The position numbers and the translations under genes were made by a program. The notes below the pieces were generated by a model that made no database searches, had not been told where the DNA came from, and worked only from the letters and a program-made list of their open reading frames with translations. Positions 63,896 through 64,000 of a DNA stretch of 64,000 nucleotides are shown here, one piece after another (position 1 is the stretch's first letter; every line of letters starts with the position of its first letter). Origin of the DNA: Fasciolopsis buskii (lineage: Eukaryota; Platyhelminthes; Trematoda; Plagiorchiida; Fasciolidae); assembly GCA_008360955.1 (NCBI GenBank), contig LUCM01004027.1, forward strand, positions 62,001-126,000, read 5' to 3'.

Positions 63896-64000
63896 TACAT
63901 TTTTCCACAACAAGAGTGAATATCCAAATGGAACAGTGAATGTTTGCATAAACCTTACCGATAAACACGCAAAGCATTATCACAGCTCGAGGATCAGTTT

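Noticed and set aside
1..64000. CRISPR arrays, bacterial operons or viral gene clusters
   Set aside because: No spaced direct repeats and no compact gene strings; introns and eukaryotic retroelements show nuclear animal DNA.

Overview
The window looks like nuclear DNA of a parasitic flatworm, most likely a digenean trematode. A gene on the minus strand has short exons split by introns of 2.5-8 kb. The rest is dense with decayed retroelements: an APE-type LINE whose protein resembles the 'craniofacial development protein 2-like' elements common in liver-fluke genomes, a BEL/Pao LTR element, a Penelope-like element and hammerhead-ribozyme repeats. There is no bacterial-style gene organisation. 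Species placement is inference from element families, not proof.

Region 1-25.9 kb (minus strand): seven consecutive coding exons of a P4-type ATPase of the ATP9 (neo1) class. They run from a Cys-rich N-terminal segment through TM1-TM4, the A domain, the phosphorylation site and part of the N domain. The gene leaves the window at position 1, so its C-terminal half is missing. All splice phases join without a frameshift. One intron uses a GC donor. A candidate upstream exon lies at 35.26-35.45 kb. The introns carry a 908-N gap, LINE fragments in both orientations, tRNA-like SINE remnants, TA and CA microsatellites, and an inverted pair of hammerhead-ribozyme repeats at 5.7-6.3 kb.

Region 15.4-20 kb and 28.35-34.9 kb: three copies of the LINE. 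The copies at 16.1-19.9 and 28.35-32.7 kb are the same sequence, with perfect blocks alternating with indel-riddled blocks. This pattern points to gap filling with uncorrected long reads. A third copy (32.7-34.9 kb, plus strand) is older and lies head to head with the second.

Region 36.5-40.2 kb (minus): a degenerate BEL/Pao element with Gag, protease end, RT, RNase H-like and integrase remnants. Region 40.2-60.6 kb: mostly anonymous sequence with a LINE tail fragment, one SINE, one hammerhead repeat, a GTA microsatellite, a G-quadruplex motif and a small N gap. Region 60.8-62.4 kb (plus): a Penelope-like element with RT and GIY-YIG pieces. Region 63.5-63.9 kb (minus): an unidentified ORF that may be the last exon of another gene.

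The only recognisable host gene is the ATP9-type flippase. Everything else I could identify is mobile-element sequence. Family assignments were made by eye against remembered family motifs and were not checked by database search.
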